Shown here: piece after piece, positions 62,243 through 64,000 of the stretch | Layout of the letters: every line of letters starts with the position of its first letter | Position numbering within the stretch: the stretch's first letter is position 1 | Assembly (NCBI RefSeq): GCF_003006155.1 | Contig: NZ_CP023559.1 | Location: forward strand, 744,001 to 808,000 | Reading direction: 5' to 3' | DNA: 64,000 nt | Source of the DNA: Salinicola tamaricis | GTDB lineage: Bacteria > Pseudomonadota > Gammaproteobacteria > Pseudomonadales > Halomonadaceae | Program-made: the position numbers and the translations under genes | The notes under the pieces: model-generated | Databases searched by the model: none | The model's input: only the letters and a program-made list of their open reading frames with translations | Told to the model about the DNA's origin: nothing

Positions 62243-62331
62243 CATCGTGTGATGGTGATCGCTATCGCGCGGGCAGGCAGTGCGCGGACGTCTCTATCGG
62301 CGGCTGCGACGACGGTTGGCCGAGCCCGCCA

Positions 62332-63789
62332 TCAATAGGCGTCGAAGGCCTGCTCCGGCATGATCGACTCGACGTACATCACCAGCTCTTCGAGCACCTG
62401 ACGCTCGCGCGCGTCGAGGGCGGTCTGGTTGAGCCGTTCGATCTCTCGCGCGAACTCCTTGAGGGTGAAGGCACCGCTTTGCGGATCGTTCATGCGTGAC
62501 CAGCGGTAGGCTTCCCACTGCGCCTTCTCTTCGCTCTCCAACGTCTCGGGATAGCTGCGTGCACGCATGCGGAACAGCATCTCCTCCAGCCGCGGGTCCT
62601 GGAAGGCGAAGCCGGTCTGCCCCAGCGCCTCCGGCGGCGTGGCGTGGACCCGCTCCATCGCCTGACGGTCATGCGGTGAGAAGAAGCCGCCGGAGTAGAG
62701 CATCAGGTCGGGATCTCGCGGCGGCTCGGCGGGGCCATCGGCAAAGGCCGCAGCCGCCTTGCTGGCGGCCTCCGGGTTCTGCAGCAGGGCCTGCCAATGG
62801 CGCTCGCACAGGGCGCGATCGATGCTCAGGCGCTCGGCCACCGTGGCGTCCACCGCGGCGATCGGCAGCAGCACCGGGCTGCGGTTGAGGTGCACCACCT
62901 TGAGCGGAATGCGCGACTCGCCCTCGGCCAGTTCGCTCTCGCTGACGAACAGCCGCGCCTTGATCTCCTCCAGCGACAGCGACGCCAGCGGCGCCGGGTC
63001 CACCGCCAGATCGTAGACGATCACCCCATTGGGGTTGCTGGGATGCTTGGCCAGCGGCACCACCAGTGCGCTGCAGCCGCGGCTCGCCGGGTAGCGCCGC
63101 GACACGTGCAGCATCGGCTTGCGCGCCTCGACATCGAGCAGCGCCGCGACCCGGCGCTTGTCGCGCAGCGACAGCAGATGCTCGAAGAACTTGGGGTTGG
63201 CGTCGCGCAGCCGTTGCGCCAGGGCGATTGTCGCGCGCACGTCGGCCAGCGCATCGTGGGCCCCGGCGTGCTCGATACCATTGGCGGCGGTGAGGTGCTC
63301 GAGCTTGAAGCTGGGGGCGCCATCCTCGCGCTGCGGCCACTCGATGCCTTCCGGGCGCAGCGCGTAGAAAGCACGCACCGCATCGATCAGATCCCAGCGC
63401 GAGTTGCCGTTCTGCCACTCGCGGGCGTAAGGGTCGAAGAGATTGCGATAGAACAGATGACGACTCACCTCGTCGTCGAAGCGCAGGCTGTTGTAGCCCA
63501 GCGAGCAGGTGCCCGGCACGCTCATCTCGGCCAGAATGCGCGCGGCGAATTCCGCCTCGGGCAGGCCCCGGCGCAGCGCCGCCTGGGGCGTGATACCGGT
63601 GATCAGGCAAGCCTGGGGGTTCGGCAGGTCGTCATCCGCGGGGCGCGCATAGAGGGTCAGCGGGTCGCCGATCGGATTGAAGTCGGCGTCGGTGCGAATG
63701 GCCGCGAACTGCGAGGCGCGGTGGCGCCGGGGATCGGCGCCGAAGGTCTCGTAGTCGTGCCACAGAAAAGTCAGTGCCGCCTTGGCCAT
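62332..63789 (-). CDS. sbcB: Exodeoxyribonuclease I
   Basis: An intact 485-residue 3'-to-5' single-strand DNA exonuclease of the DEDD family. TFLWHDYETFGADPRRHRASQFAAIRTD holds ExoI (Asp/Glu); GYNSLRFDDEVSRHLFYRNL holds ExoII; EHAGAHDALADVRATIALAQ holds ExoIII (His/Asp). Later come the SH3-like (HVSRRYP) and C-terminal helical domains (QDPRLEEMLFRMRARSYPE), which bind DNA and SSB. It trims 3' ends in recombination and mismatch repair. Confidence 0.96.
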   Translation of the reverse strand: MAKAALTFLWHDYETFGADPRRHRASQFAAIRTDADFNPIGDPLTLYARPADDDLPNPQACLITGITPQAALRRGLPEAEFAARILAEMSVPGTCSLGYNSLRFDDEVSRHLFYRNLFDPYAREWQNGNSRWDLIDAVRAFYALRPEGIEWPQREDGAPSFKLEHLTAANGIEHAGAHDALADVRATIALAQRLRDANPKFFEHLLSLRDKRRVAALLDVEARKPMLHVSRRYPASRGCSALVVPLAKHPSNPNGVIVYDLAVDPAPLASLSLEEIKARLFVSESELAEGESRIPLKVVHLNRSPVLLPIAAVDATVAERLSIDRALCERHWQALLQNPEAASKAAAAFADGPAEPPRDPDLMLYSGGFFSPHDRQAMERVHATPPEALGQTGFAFQDPRLEEMLFRMRARSYPETLESEEKAQWEAYRWSRMNDPQSGAFTLKEFAREIERLNQTALDARERQVLEELVMYVESIMPEQAFDAY

Positions 63790-63872
63790 ACCGCTCTCCG
63801 CCTGCGCAAAAGCGCAAGCCTAGCACACGCCCGGGCGCGACTCATGCCCCCGGGGCGCGATTCGGTGGCGGC

Positions 63873-64000
63873 TCAATCGCGGTTGGGCAGGGTCACGTTG
63901 AGCTCAAGCACCGAGCAGTCGTTGTCGCTGTCGAGACTGATGCTGATCGCATCCTGGTCGACCTGGACATAGCGCCGAATCACCTCGAGCAGCTCCTGCT
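63873..64000 (-). CDS. minE: Cell division topological specificity factor MinE, C-terminal part
   Basis: The 41 visible residues read QELLEVIRRYVQVDQDAISI and then LDSDNDCSVLELNVTLPNRD to a TGA at 63873, matching the MinE dimerisation (topological specificity) domain almost exactly. The rest lies beyond the window. MinE drives MinCD oscillation and so places the division site at midcell. Confidence 0.95.
   Translation of the reverse strand, partial: QELLEVIRRYVQVDQDAISISLDSDNDCSVLELNVTLPNRD

Overview
The window is GC-rich chromosomal DNA of a gammaproteobacterium, most likely a member of the Halomonadaceae (Halomonas/Salinicola-like). This rests on recognisable protein sequences and on housekeeping synteny (rnr-rlmB-rpsF-rpsR, rpsP-rimM-trmD-rplS, xerD-dsbC-hom-thrC, sbcB beside minE), not on a database search. 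No phage, plasmid, CRISPR array or full insertion sequence is visible. Many genes are broken by one-base frameshifts, including essential ones (rpsR, ffh, rimM). Where the missing base can be deduced it is nearly always a single lost base, often in a G/C run. I read these as sequencing or assembly errors and annotate the genes as CDS spanning the shifts.

Layout. 1-4462 (minus): rnr, rlmB, rpsF, rpsR and a DUF2232-like membrane protein cut by the window edge. 4756-5094: three tRNA-Leu(CAG). 5841-13751 (plus): a ferulate/coniferyl-alcohol catabolic cluster: MarR regulator, MetA-type outer-membrane protein, CalA-like alcohol dehydrogenase, vanillin dehydrogenase, feruloyl-CoA hydratase/lyase, an NDP-forming FerA-type feruloyl-CoA synthetase and an HSL-type esterase. 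The pathway would take coniferyl alcohol or ferulate through feruloyl-CoA and vanillin to vanillate. 13846-15484: DRGH endonuclease, a RAM-only Lrp protein and a HiPIP. 15678-20580 (minus): the prkA-yeaH-spoVR stress operon. 20908-24182: ltaE and fadH. 24545-25149: a tRNA-Asp/Val cluster. 25214-28344: hydrolase, urate hydroxylase HpxO, TtcA. 28515-35337: a DUF4212/SSS symporter pair divergent from a CrbS/MxtR-type hybrid kinase that carries its own SSS domain. 35649-40843: FadL, then a MerR regulator, copper-type P-type ATPase and VOC protein. 41083-49160: YitT, RecJ-like, GST, thrC, hom, dsbC, xerD. 49303-55500: rplS, trmD, rimM, rpsP, ffh, YpjD and a CorB-like protein. 55554-64000: LplT-PlsC-type fusion, TetR, degenerate SRAP protein, M16 peptidase, sbcB and the end of minE.

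The most notable non-genic content is two families of short dispersed repeats. One, with three copies (40844, 47356, 59080), has terminal inverted repeats and 4-bp target duplications and looks like a MITE, probably mobilised by an IS5-type transposase. The other, about 133 bp with two inverted copies (15517 and 35489), sits in both cases between convergent genes. The most unusual proteins are an SRAP/YedK-like protein lacking its catalytic residues and a RecJ-like protein with altered motifs.
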